Origin: Tritrichomonas foetus
Taxonomy: Eukaryota > Parabasalia > Tritrichomonadida > Tritrichomonadidae
Direction: 5' to 3'
DNA: 17,844 nucleotides
NCBI GenBank assembly: GCA_001839685.1
Contig: MLAK01001177.1
Location: 1-17,844, forward strand
The notes beneath the pieces are model-generated. The model worked only from the letters and a program-made list of their open reading frames with translations. It searched no databases and was not told the origin of the DNA. Below are positions 8,425 through 16,220 of the stretch, piece by piece (positions within the stretch are counted from its first letter, which is position 1; every line of letters starts with the position of its first letter). The position numbers and the translations under genes are program-made.

Positions 8425-9300
8425 TTTTTTGGGGAATTTTCAATAAGCTAGTAGGTTTGAATATTTTCCTCTTAATCAATTCTCTGAAATTTCTTCCATG
8501 AGATTTCAATACATTTCAGTGCAAGAAAAAATTATTTTCATTGGTTTATTTGTGTATCAGAGGATTTCTATGCTATTCGCAAACATCACATTCAATTATT
8601 TATTAGAAATGTTTCTGTTGCATTGAATTTTATATATCCTTAACTCAGAATTTTTTGTGAATATATTCTCCATCATTGGGTCAAAAGTGTAGAATCACTA
8701 CTCCAAAAGCTCTGGAAAATACATTTTTCGGCTTTTGGCATGTAATCTCAAAAGACCCATATCAACAGCGGATTATTTTTTGAATTTTTTTTTTCAAAAA
8801 GTGATACTAAGAAATTTGAGAATTCTATCAATTGCCACAATTTACATAAAAGGGGTTCGAATATTAGCTAATTTTCAGACAGATTTAATTCGTTTGTGTG
8901 AGAGATTATTCAGTATTGATGTACATTGAGAAAAATCTTATTTCTCACCAGGATATCGGTCTAGTATAAATAGAATACACTTATAATCATGCCCACTAGG
9001 AATTTATGGACAAAAATGATTGCCTTCAATCCATTATAATATATAATTGATTTTCCCGATAGTTAGAGTAAACCTCAATTCCAGGAAACATAGATTAGTA
9101 TATAAAGAAATAATCCATGCTGATTACCGACTTCTGAGTGATGACACCACATCACTAAAAACATAAAACGATCACAGTTCTAATGTGAATATTTTTTCAA
9201 TACTCAAATAGTCGGCCATATAGTCATTCAAATGATAAAAAATTTGGCATCAAAAAACTCACAAAAGAAATAAAATATGCCAAAAACAAACATTTATTCA
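8425..9300. other. Intergenic, no gene recognised
   Basis: About 880 bp between the cyclase promoter and the end of the kinase relic. A 64-codon open frame at 8735-8929 (+) begins MACNLKRPIS but has low-complexity, AT-driven composition and no Inr, so I do not call it a gene. No repeat or RNA gene was seen. Confidence 0.45.
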
Positions 9301-10260
9301 TCAAATACCTTTGGTTTTATGAACTAATGGAGATTCAGTCATATTAGATTTTGAATGACTAATGGGTTTTGTGGATTCTTTTTAAATTCCTGTCAAATCT
9401 AAAATTGATGGGGTTATTTCAGGACCTCGGCTGCTGTGTACCCTTGGCATATATACTTGAGTACTTCTTCTCTTGTATATATCGGCAAACCTAATATTTT
9501 GGGCTGAAAGTGTCCGAACAGATACGCTTTCAATTTTATCATGGGCAGCTGTTTTCATTTCACTACTTGTCATATCTTCTATGATATCATCATTTTCATT
9601 TAAACTGTATCGGCACTTGAAATAATCAGTGCCCTCTTCAGAATTCAACTCTGGAATAAAAGATGTGTCAACAATGTTTACATCTTGAAACAATTGATGT
9701 TTTAATATTTCTGAAATATCTCTTGCGTCAATTCGTTCTTCAGGAACGACCTTTAAAAGCTTTGAAATAAAATCAATAGCTTCTGGTGAATATCTTCAGG
9801 TTGATGCCATCATTCACTTACAATTTTCTGACTTGTCTCATCTTCAGTTTGAGCGTGGAACTCCACATATAAGTTCATAAATTATAACACCTAGAGATGA
9901 AAGGTCACATATGAATGTATGAGGGAGTCCAAGAATAATTTCAGGGGATACATAATCTGGTGTTCCAACATAGGAATTGGACTTTATAATTTGTGTATCA
10001 ACTGGTATGGTTTGATTGAAAACGCCTTTGGAAATTAAAATGTTATCTGGTTTGAGATCTCGATGGATGATTCTGTTCTCTCTTAAGTACTTCAAAGCAT
10101 TTACTATTTGAATGAAATATAGTTGGCTGTAATTTCATCTAAAGAACCAAGATTTTGCAATAGGGAATACAAATCACCACCTGGAAGAAATTCTATGACT
10201 AAATACTAATTATATTCACCAACAATGGAATAATCTATGTGTTGGAAAATTTCAAAAGAA
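9301..10260 (-). pseudogene. Decayed AGC/MAST-like protein kinase
   Basis: Read on the minus strand, pieces of one kinase follow in order across several frames. First comes a hinge/alphaD part (YLVIEFLPGGDLYSLLQNLG, ~10210-10150), then the catalytic loop HRDLKPDN (10065-10042), VGTPDYVSPE in the P+1 loop, an alphaF to alphaG part, SPEAIDFISKLLKVVPEERI (9789-9730) and an AGC-type C-tail with FIPEL and YF. Breaks: a stop in the hinge (GEYN*YLV), a frameshift before the catalytic loop, in-frame loss of about ten residues including DFG, Ser where the conserved Trp of DxWSLG belongs, a frameshift after GVP, a stop after IVSE, and a one-base deletion before SPEA. A stop at 9384-9382 precedes about 26 further coding-like codons ending at TGA 9303-9301. 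The N-lobe with the glycine loop and VAIK lysine is missing. It cannot encode an active kinase. Confidence 0.88.
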
Positions 10261-10283
10261 AGAAAATAAGTTTTCCAAAAACC

Positions 10284-10330
10284 CACAAATCACATCAAAT
10301 TCACACAAATCACATCAAATTCACACAAAT
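10284..10330. repeat. 20-bp tandem repeat, ~2.4 copies
   Basis: The unit CACAAATCACATCAAATTCA occurs exactly at 10284-10303 and 10304-10323, and its first 7 bases recur at 10324-10330. It lies where the missing N-lobe of the kinase relic would be, so a rearrangement or slippage event may have accompanied the loss of that part. Confidence 0.85.
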
Positions 10331-10349
10331 AAAATCATCTATGACAATT

Positions 10350-11145
10350 GTAGCATTAAGAATAATGACGTTATTTAAAACCGGTAAAATTAGCTGCTGC
10401 AACTTTTGGTTGTCCCAGATACTTCGAATCCAAATATTTTTCTTAAAGGTGATATGAAATTGCCTGTAATTGTGCATTGATTGTAGAAACATATGATGCA
10501 CTATTTTAAATTTTAGAACATAGTGTAATATGCTTATCAATTAAATCGAATGGCACTTTTAGATCATAAATCAGACATACAACAGATTCCAAAGGATTTG
10601 ATTGATCATAAAGATTCAATTTAGGAATAAAAAAAGTTTCTGAAGGATTCATTCCTGATAAATTAAGTTTTGGAATAAAACTATTCTTTGGGATTTAGTT
10701 TAGGAAGGATTCATTTGATTTATTCCTGATAAAGTGATCTTGGGCCCTTATAAAAAAAGTTCCAATTGATATTTCAATATCTCTTTATTCTTGCACAATG
10801 AACTGTGAATGAAATATTGATCTTTGTTCCAGAGTGAGTCATTCGGAATGAGTTGTGTTGAAATCAGGAATAATATTTTCACTCAATAAATAAAAGTTCT
10901 TTCAGAATTTTTGAAAGCAACAGTCAGGTGAATATTTCTCATAACATAAAAATAATTGGCGTTCTCAAATGAGGATGAAATGACGTGCTGACATTCTATC
11001 AAATAATAACTTGTCATGACCACAGAAAACTTTCTCTGTTGTTATAAAAATGATTGAATCTAACAATTCCATCATAGAAATTTGAATTGAGTAATTGTGA
11101 TGATATTCTCTTGGAATCGAAATTAATGATAATTAATAATAATGA
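10350..11145 (-). pseudogene. Decayed coding stretch of unknown family
   Basis: No long frame survives, but minus-strand frames taken in turn give protein-like text for nearly 800 bp. Near 11140-11040 there is a piece with SSQLLNSNFYDGIVRFNHFY; next, in a different frame, SSSFENANYFYVMRNIHL; then one with LCKNKEILKYQLELFL; then, in one frame from ~10680 to 10350 broken by only two stops, MNPSETFFIPKLNLYDQSNP, LIYDLKVPFDLIDKHITLCS, INAQLQAISYHL and KYLGQPKVAAANFTG. A motif resembling PKxxLSGxNxxMNPSE appears twice. I do not recognise the family, and no kinase motif is present. It could be the N-terminal part of the neighbouring kinase relic, which has the same orientation, or a separate dead gene. 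Base composition matches its surroundings. Confidence 0.5.
10642..10733. repeat. Imperfect duplicated segment inside the decayed stretch
   Basis: GAAGGATTCATTCCTGATAA at 10642-10661 recurs at 10704-10732 with about 9 extra bases inserted in the middle. GGAATAAAA-type flanks are shared too. Read on the minus strand it corresponds to a duplicated LSGxNxMNPS-like peptide, suggesting an internal repeat of the lost protein. Confidence 0.5.
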
Positions 11146-11150
11146 CTATT

Positions 11151-11534
11151 TTTTATTGCCATTGTTTTTCTCCTATTTGGTATTTATGTGGAATGCAAGA
11201 TTATAACCATTAAGTCAAATTGTTGGCTTAACCAAATACTAGAACCCGAATTTCTTTGATATTGAAAGAAATAGTTCAAAGATTGAATTGAAGTTTTGTA
11301 TTAATTGAAATATCAGAATAATCTTGTTTATTATTAATTCTCAGTTAATCATTCTTCTTTCCACTTGTAGAAACCAAACTCATTTGTTAATAAATTTTGT
11401 TATCTGATTATTTTTTGATAAAATAATTTGAACCTCATAAATTAAGAGCCAAACGATTAGAAACATCTGAACCAAAAAAACAAATTATTCAAAATTATTT
11501 TAATTAATTCTTAAACTCAAAAAGTCCAAACATT
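11151..11534. other. Upstream region of the ubiquitin-like gene, nothing specific seen
   Basis: AT-rich DNA between the decayed stretch and the Initiator of the gene at 11546. No ORF with coding character, RNA gene or repeat was recognised. Confidence 0.45.
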
Positions 11535-11540
11535 TCATTT
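11535..11540 (+). promoter_or_regulatory. Trichomonad Initiator (Inr), TCATTT
   Basis: TCATTT fits the TCAYTW Inr. Transcription from A 11537 would leave a 9-nt leader before ATG 11546, the same spacing as at the Ind1-like gene. This argues that the small downstream ORF is a transcribed gene. Confidence 0.68.
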
Positions 11541-11545
11541 TATTC

Positions 11546-12022
11546 ATGATTACTTTAACTCTCCATGCAATAGATACATCAGCATCTTTTACTGTTACGG
11601 TTAATAAGTTATCATCGCTTAACGTCCTGGAATGTTACTTCCCAAAACAAAGAAAGTATTCCATGTTTTATCATAACAACTATCTATTGCCATCATTTTC
11701 ATTCGAATTTTATGAGATAAAAGATGGTGATACACTATACATCATACAAACACCTCAGAAATTGAAGCCTGCAATCATGAAGAAGCCAACAATTCCTAAA
11801 ATACCCTCAGACATAACATCTGAAGTTTGTCGATTGCATGATGTCTTTTTCAGTCGAGCAGAAGGAAATAAAATTGGTAATCAACGTGTTACTAATAGAT
11901 TTAAAAAGTTGTTGGAAAATGATTTCCATGAAACATGCCATCATGAAGCTACAATTATCTGTAATTCTGATAGGCCTTCAACAACGATGCTTCCTTTCTC
12001 TTGGAAGGTTGCACATTTGTAA
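11546..12022 (+). CDS. Small protein with ubiquitin-like N-terminus and ExxRLxDV motif
   Basis: 158 residues from ATG 11546, supported by an Inr 9 nt before the start and a UAAA overlapping the stop. Residues 1-68 look like a beta-grasp (ubiquitin-like) fold: an opening strand pair (MITLTLHAI..SFTVTV), a short helix, a strand with FYHNNYLLP, then FxFYEIKDGDTLYII, which matches the closing 'I.DGDTI.v' of ubiquitin-like domains. A proline/lysine linker (70-90) leads to a helix carrying E93, R96, D99, V100, R104, E106. The C-terminus lacks a diglycine, so conjugation like ubiquitin is unlikely. The gene at 15577-16092 encodes a protein with the same layout and the same motif spacing. No membrane span or signal peptide. 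Function is not known; an adaptor role is a guess. Confidence 0.75.
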   Translation: MITLTLHAIDTSASFTVTVNKLSSLNVLECYFPKQRKYSMFYHNNYLLPSFSFEFYEIKDGDTLYIIQTPQKLKPAIMKKPTIPKIPSDITSEVCRLHDVFFSRAEGNKIGNQRVTNRFKKLLENDFHETCHHEATIICNSDRPSTTMLPFSWKVAHL

Positions 12023-12023
12023 A
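12020..12023 (+). terminator. UAAA poly(A) signal overlapping stop
   Basis: TAA stop plus the next A forms TAAA, the trichomonad polyadenylation tetranucleotide. A further TAAT-rich stretch follows. Confidence 0.55.
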
Positions 12024-13649
12024 TAAGTTATATCATTTATCTTATTGTACTATTTTATAGAAATTTTTTTCATTTTTTCTACATTTCTTGCAATTTTATG
12101 AAAATTGTATTTTTAATGAAAAATCCAGTTGTGAATGATGTTACAGACAATATGGTGGTTGTGGATATGATGTCAAAGATATCAAATCTGATATGACAAA
12201 ACTAAGAATTGTGCGTTCATATTTCAGATAAAACACTTCATCTTAAAGAACCATATATCAACTTTAATAATATAGTTAGCTGCTTGGGGTTCGAAAAATA
12301 TCTGCTTATTTTTTTCTAATATTAAACAAATATTGAAGAATTTTTGCCAAAATCAAGAAGCTTTCCCTAACTAATCTACATATTTTTTAGATAATCAATT
12401 TCTCACCTAAAATATAAAGCATTAAATAAAACATTCAAAAATGAAAATATTGTCCATCATTTTGCGAAGAATTCTATAATGAATGAAGATTACCTCATAT
12501 AAATCAATTTTTTAAATCTTTCTGAAAGAAATAATATTTTCTTGGTACACTAAAACTCAGAAATATCGATTACTTTGAGTCTCTTTTGGATTCTTGATTG
12601 GATTGTCATAGACGAAAAGGGAATTCTATCTTTGACTGAACTATTAGCATTTTCCTATCTATAAGCATATAATGATTGCATCATTTTCCGAATTTTATCA
12701 GGTTTTTAGGCATGTTGAGATATTAGAACTGGGTTTTTATGAAAAGCACTAACAATACTGAATAAATGATGAAGTTTTCGAGAGATATTCTAAACTCAGA
12801 AGAGTTTGTCATAACTCTATCAATGAAATTACTGCATTTCAAGATTGAGATATAGATATCAACAAACTCACTAAAAAAATATCTATTGTATTCGCTTTTT
12901 CCTTCAATAGAATATTTCAAGTTGATTCAAAGTCATTCATTGTGTTTTCAGTAAAGTGTCAATTGTCCATTTGTTATATATCAATAGTCTTTGGTTTAAT
13001 TTTATTTGCCTAAAACATAAATATAAAATACATCTTAGAATACCATGATTGCCCTGACCTCAATCTGAATCTGTTTTGAAATATAATGAACTTTATGCGA
13101 TTGATAAAAATTCTTCGATACTTCCATGGATTTTGTTTCACCATGATAATATAATATATTTTTAGATCCAAAGATATTGTAGTATGTTTGATAGTGTTGA
13201 GGTATAAAATTTGTTCAGATATATCTAGAATATGGTAAATACCAGAGCGTGAATTTATTAATTCATGCTATTTATTGTGAATGAAGCTAGATACAGAATA
13301 CTGGAAAAAAAATCGGTATTGACAATCCTATATGCATTATGTTAGTCAATTTCATGAAATTACAAATAATAAACATCTCTTGTGAATGCAAGGGATCATT
13401 TTAACCAATAACTGAGATGACTATGCCCGATTCTTCTTGACAATTATGGTAATGATTATTTCCCAAAAAAATTCACTCTTCTAAAGTTCATATGAACAGA
13501 ATAAAAAATCAAATTACAAACGTGAAAAATAAAATTACAATTTATAAAAAATAATTCTTGAACAATTGTGAATCATTAACATAAATAATATATAAGGTGA
13601 CAAATTAACTAATAAGATATTTCTAGTGTTTGAACTAAATATTTCACAC
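12024..13649. other. Long intergenic stretch between convergent genes
   Basis: About 1.6 kb without a supported gene. A 65-codon open frame at 12723-12920 (-), starting from TTG, has moderately protein-like text (SEYNRYFFSEFVDIYISILK) and could be a remnant, but it has no ATG, no Inr and no recognisable domain. The rest is AT-rich with stops in all frames. No RNA gene was recognised. Confidence 0.4.
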
Positions 13650-13653
13650 TTTA
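13650..13653 (-). terminator. Possible UAAA poly(A) signal of the SANT gene
   Basis: The SANT gene stops with TGA followed by AAC, so no overlapping UAAA exists. The first downstream TAAA on the minus strand is here, about 100 nt beyond the stop. If used, it places the 22-bp repeat array inside the 3' UTR. Confidence 0.35.
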
Positions 13654-13661
13654 TCTTATCC

Positions 13662-13731
13662 ATGCAAAATGCATGTGAAATGTATGCAAAGTGCATGTGA
13701 AATGTATGCAAAGTATATGTGAAGTGTATTG
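13662..13731. repeat. 22-bp tandem repeat array
   Basis: Two exact units of 22 bp (13671-13692 and 13693-13714; GCATGTGAAATGTATGCAAAGT), a partial preceding unit (ATGCAAAAT, 13662-13670) and a diverged third unit (13715-13731). It lies just 3' of the SANT gene, so it would be transcribed in that gene's 3' UTR. Each unit holds the near-palindromic GCATGTG/TATGCA text. Confidence 0.85.
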
Positions 13732-13753
13732 AATAATAATGGAAAAATGAGTT

Positions 13754-14890
13754 TCATTTTGTAGTTTTGGTGCTTCCTTCTGAAATAACTTTCTTTTTTC
13801 CACCACGTTTTCTCCTTGCACCTTCTTTTTCCTTCAAACTTAAAGTATAACGATTAACATAGTAAAATTCAATAACATCTTTTACAGTCTTCAATGGAAG
13901 AGCGTCAGCTATTAATTTGAATTTTTTGGGATGCTGAATATATTTTGAAACGAACTTTTTTCTTTCATCTTCAGACCAAGAAATCCTGTTTCTGAAACTA
14001 TCATGAGCAGCAACTGGATCAGGAACAAAGCCATTTGTGTTATAATAACAATTTGTCATTAACCTGATTTTAGTCATCAGCATTGGCTGGTCAGGGGCAA
14101 CCCATCGAAGGAGCTCATTTTCGTCTTCTGTTTTAGTTTTTTGATTTTTTGGAAACTCTTCTGGCCAGTTTTCACTGACTGAGTCAACTCTAGCGTTATA
14201 TTCATCAACTTTATCTCTCAATACTTTATTTGCTATATTTGACTCAACATAGAATTTCGTAAGACTTTCTTGCTTTTGCTTAATTAATTCACGTGATTCA
14301 AAGTGTGCAGCAAAAATTGGTGCTATGTATTCTTGAGCCTCTCCTATTGTTTTATGATACAGAGGAAGATCATTTATGCATTTGTATCTGGAATCAGCAG
14401 ATTCAGCGAGGGTGGTGGATTCTGATTCCTGTTTCCGTTCTCGATTGGCGGCGATCACAGATTCAATTATTGTATCGGAAATAAGAAGATTGTGATATTC
14501 TTTTACACCTTGAGTTGATGTTCCGCTCGGAATTAATGCGTGAGTTGTTCCGTCATAAAAATTACGCTGATGAATCAAAGACGATAGTTCGGCTCTTGCG
14601 CATTGAATTTCTTGTTCGACTTTTAGTTTTTGTTCTTGGATTTGATTTTTCGCGGGTAATGCTGGAAAAGGAGCTGCGTTTGGCTTTTTGACAACAACTG
14701 GAAAAGTGGAAACTGATCGACCAGGTAGTTGTAGAGCTTTGATTACTCTGACAATTGGACTTTTTCGATTAATTTGCGGCGAATCGATATCCAGCCAAGG
14801 AGATGGACCATTTTGAGCGTTTCCTTGGGGTTTTAATGATTTCGTATTTGTGTCTGACGAAACTAGAATCGGTGGCGGAATATGTGTCAT
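13754..14890 (-). CDS. NCoR/SMRT-like SANT corepressor protein
   Basis: 378 residues from ATG 14890; the longer open frame starts at TTG 14935 and lacks support, whereas Inr motifs sit 12 and 20 nt before 14890. A Pro-rich N-terminus (1-80) leads to a coiled coil (84-110), then VIAANRERKQE (145-155), LPLYHKT (175-181), a Lys/Glu-rich helical part (192-235) and a SANT domain (~302-350). In NCoR and SMRT the same order occurs: a coiled coil, an ENRxxA-type helix, LPLYN, a basic helix, GLMEDP, then SANT1 with IQHPKNF. Here it is GFVPDP (287-292) and YIQHPKKF (317-324), followed by FYY (342-344). SANT1 of SMRT is the deacetylase activation domain that grips HDAC3 through inositol tetrakisphosphate. 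A Lys/Arg-rich tail follows (354-367). Likely nuclear, scaffolding a class I deacetylase. The second SANT and nuclear receptor boxes of animal NCoR are absent, as expected outside animals. Confidence 0.82.
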   Translation of the reverse strand: MTHIPPPILVSSDTNTKSLKPQGNAQNGPSPWLDIDSPQINRKSPIVRVIKALQLPGRSVSTFPVVVKKPNAAPFPALPAKNQIQEQKLKVEQEIQCARAELSSLIHQRNFYDGTTHALIPSGTSTQGVKEYHNLLISDTIIESVIAANRERKQESESTTLAESADSRYKCINDLPLYHKTIGEAQEYIAPIFAAHFESRELIKQKQESLTKFYVESNIANKVLRDKVDEYNARVDSVSENWPEEFPKNQKTKTEDENELLRWVAPDQPMLMTKIRLMTNCYYNTNGFVPDPVAAHDSFRNRISWSEDERKKFVSKYIQHPKKFKLIADALPLKTVKDVIEFYYVNRYTLSLKEKEGARRKRGGKKKVISEGSTKTTK

Positions 14891-14898
14891 TCTGAAAA

Positions 14899-14912
14899 AA
14901 ATGATGAAATGA
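14899..14912 (-). promoter_or_regulatory. Two trichomonad Initiator motifs (TCATTT)
   Basis: On the minus strand TCATTT occurs at 14912-14907 and 14904-14899. The putative +1 A residues are 20 and 12 nt before ATG 14890. They exclude the upstream TTG at 14935 as start and support 14890. Confidence 0.65.
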
Positions 14913-15576
14913 TTTAAAATAGATGCCTTATTCAATTTCCAAACTTTGAATGAGAAATTTTCATTAAGTAAACGGGCAAGATGAATGACGTGTTTATTTC
15001 ATAAAAAAGTGATCGTTTTCACATATTTCATATCACCAATTTTATATATGGTCATATCACAAATACTCATAATAATCTACAATAAAAATTGCCTAAATTG
15101 AGTATGCACCAATAAGACTAACATAGAGATATACATGAATATAATTATTAAAAATAAATTTCCATTCCCCAATTTCTGATACAAATATAGTTTTCTTGAG
15201 TGACCAGTTTAACTGTGAACATTTAAGGTCAAATGAAAAGTCAAATCCACGAAAAGTGTTCACAGTAAAACTTGTCGGACTTTTAGATTCATATAAAAGC
15301 GGTTTATATTTTGTAACTAGGACATCACTAGTGAATTTTATATCAAGAGATAGAATAAAATTGAATTGAGAATCATTAAAATAAATTTTTCAATAAGGAT
15401 AATTTATTAACACAAGTTATGTTCCTTTTTTGAAGAAGCTTAATACTTCAGGAAGGAACAGGAATACAAAAGACAGCTTTTTTGAAGTCAAAAATCAAAT
15501 CTGTGTTTTTCATGTCATGAAAAATTCAAACGGGAGACAAAGAAATAGTTGAGCACATAATTAAATTTGTTTGAGA
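14913..15576. other. Intergenic, with a strong inverted repeat
   Basis: About 660 bp upstream of the SANT gene and downstream of the second ubiquitin-like gene. No coding sequence recognised. The only structure I see is the 21-bp imperfect inverted repeat at 15201-15277. Confidence 0.5.
15201..15277. repeat. Imperfect inverted repeat, 21-bp arms, 35-nt loop
   Basis: AGTTTAACTGTGAACA (15206-15221) and TGTTCACAGTAAAACT (15257-15272) pair with one mismatch in 16. The pairing extends outward for about five more positions with two further mismatches (15201-15205 with 15273-15277). The DNA could form a hairpin or be a small element's termini or a bipartite factor site, about 310 bp upstream of the SANT gene. 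Confidence 0.7.
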
Positions 15577-16092
15577 TTACCAACAAACAGGAAGAGGTCC
15601 AGAATTTGGACATTCACTTGGAGAATAATCAATCGAAAGAGGGCAATCACGATTTCTTGAGATGCCCGAATGATTCATTTGATTGTGCACTTTTTTGGCA
15701 AGAAAGAAACGTTTTTGCTCAACTTTTCGAATTCGAACATCACGAATTCGTGCCATTTCCAAAGCAATGGATGATTTTGGATGTGGTGAAATTTTTTCGG
15801 CAAACAGTTCGGAATCTTGCGTTGTATGAATCCATTTTAGCTTTTCCATTTCAAAAGAAGATTCATTTTGATTCGTTAAGGCAACAATATGTTCGAAATC
15901 GCTTATATCGTATGATTCGAATGTGTTACTTTCTGATAACACTTGTCCTTTATAGATATATGTTTTTTCTTCTTTTTGAAACAAAGAATTGAGAATTGAA
16001 ACTTTATGTGATGGAATAACTTTCACCTTCTTGACAAAGTGATTGGGTATGCATACAAACAGCTGGAGTGGTTGTCGCTGTAATGTCATCAT
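15577..16092 (-). CDS. Small protein with ubiquitin-like N-terminus and ExxRIxDV motif
   Basis: 171 residues from ATG 16092 (a second ATG follows at once). TCATTT on the minus strand supplies an Inr with +1 12 nt before the start. Residues 8-73 read as a ubiquitin-like domain: LQLFVCIPN, VKKVKVIP, a short helix, YIYKGQVLS, then FESYDISDFEHIVALT. This aligns over the second half with the protein at 11546-12022 (Y..xxLxxxxxFExYxIxD). After a linker, a predicted helix holds E112, R115, I116, D118, V119, K123 and E125, with the same spacing as E93, R96, L97, D99, V100, R104 and E106 there. The tail (~138-171) has C150, C161, C170 and many Ser/Pro and ends in Cys-Trp with no diglycine. No known family is recognised; probably a trichomonad-specific one. 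Function unknown. Confidence 0.72.
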   Translation of the reverse strand: MMTLQRQPLQLFVCIPNHFVKKVKVIPSHKVSILNSLFQKEEKTYIYKGQVLSESNTFESYDISDFEHIVALTNQNESSFEMEKLKWIHTTQDSELFAEKISPHPKSSIALEMARIRDVRIRKVEQKRFFLAKKVHNQMNHSGISRNRDCPLSIDYSPSECPNSGPLPVCW

Positions 16093-16100
16093 CTAGAGTC

Positions 16101-16106
16101 AAATGA
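16101..16106 (-). promoter_or_regulatory. Trichomonad Initiator (Inr), TCATTT
   Basis: AAATGA on the plus strand reads TCATTT on the minus strand; +1 A at 16104 gives a 12-nt leader before ATG 16092. This supports transcription of the small ubiquitin-like gene. Confidence 0.65.
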
Positions 16107-16220
16107 AAAAAGTGAGAGATAAAGATAATGACTTGGAAAAGTTACGTTTTTTGAATATTTTTAATTAACGAGTATATTTGAAAAAGTTATTCAATTATCT
16201 CATTTTTGAATTGAGTTAAG

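Noticed and set aside
8850..8866. GGGGTTCGAA as a tRNA T-arm
   Set aside because: The flanking bases do not pair to form a T-stem and no anticodon arm or A box precedes it.
10239..10540. ORFs of 72 and 76 codons around 10239-10540
   Set aside because: The plus-strand frame is opposite the relics and includes the tandem repeat; the minus-strand one is a shifted frame over the unassigned relic. Neither looks like a gene.
12285..12300. GGGGTTCGAAAA as a tRNA T-arm
   Set aside because: No T-stem pairing and no D-arm or acceptor stem found upstream.
13662..13731. CRISPR array
   Set aside because: The units are directly adjacent without spacers, too few, and the genome is eukaryotic.
14891..14905. 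TTTTTTTCAG before the SANT ATG as a 3' splice site
   Set aside because: Trichomonad introns have a conserved GTATGT...ACTAACACACAG structure, which is absent here.
14891..14935. Extended N-terminus of the SANT protein from TTG 14935
   Set aside because: Two Inr motifs lie inside this extension, so it is probably untranscribed; ATG 14890 is the first start after them.
15567..15992. 141-codon plus-strand frame opposite the second ubiquitin-like gene
   Set aside because: It has ATG and reasonable length, but no Inr, no recognisable domain, and the minus-strand frame has both an Inr and the shared motif; it is probably a shadow.
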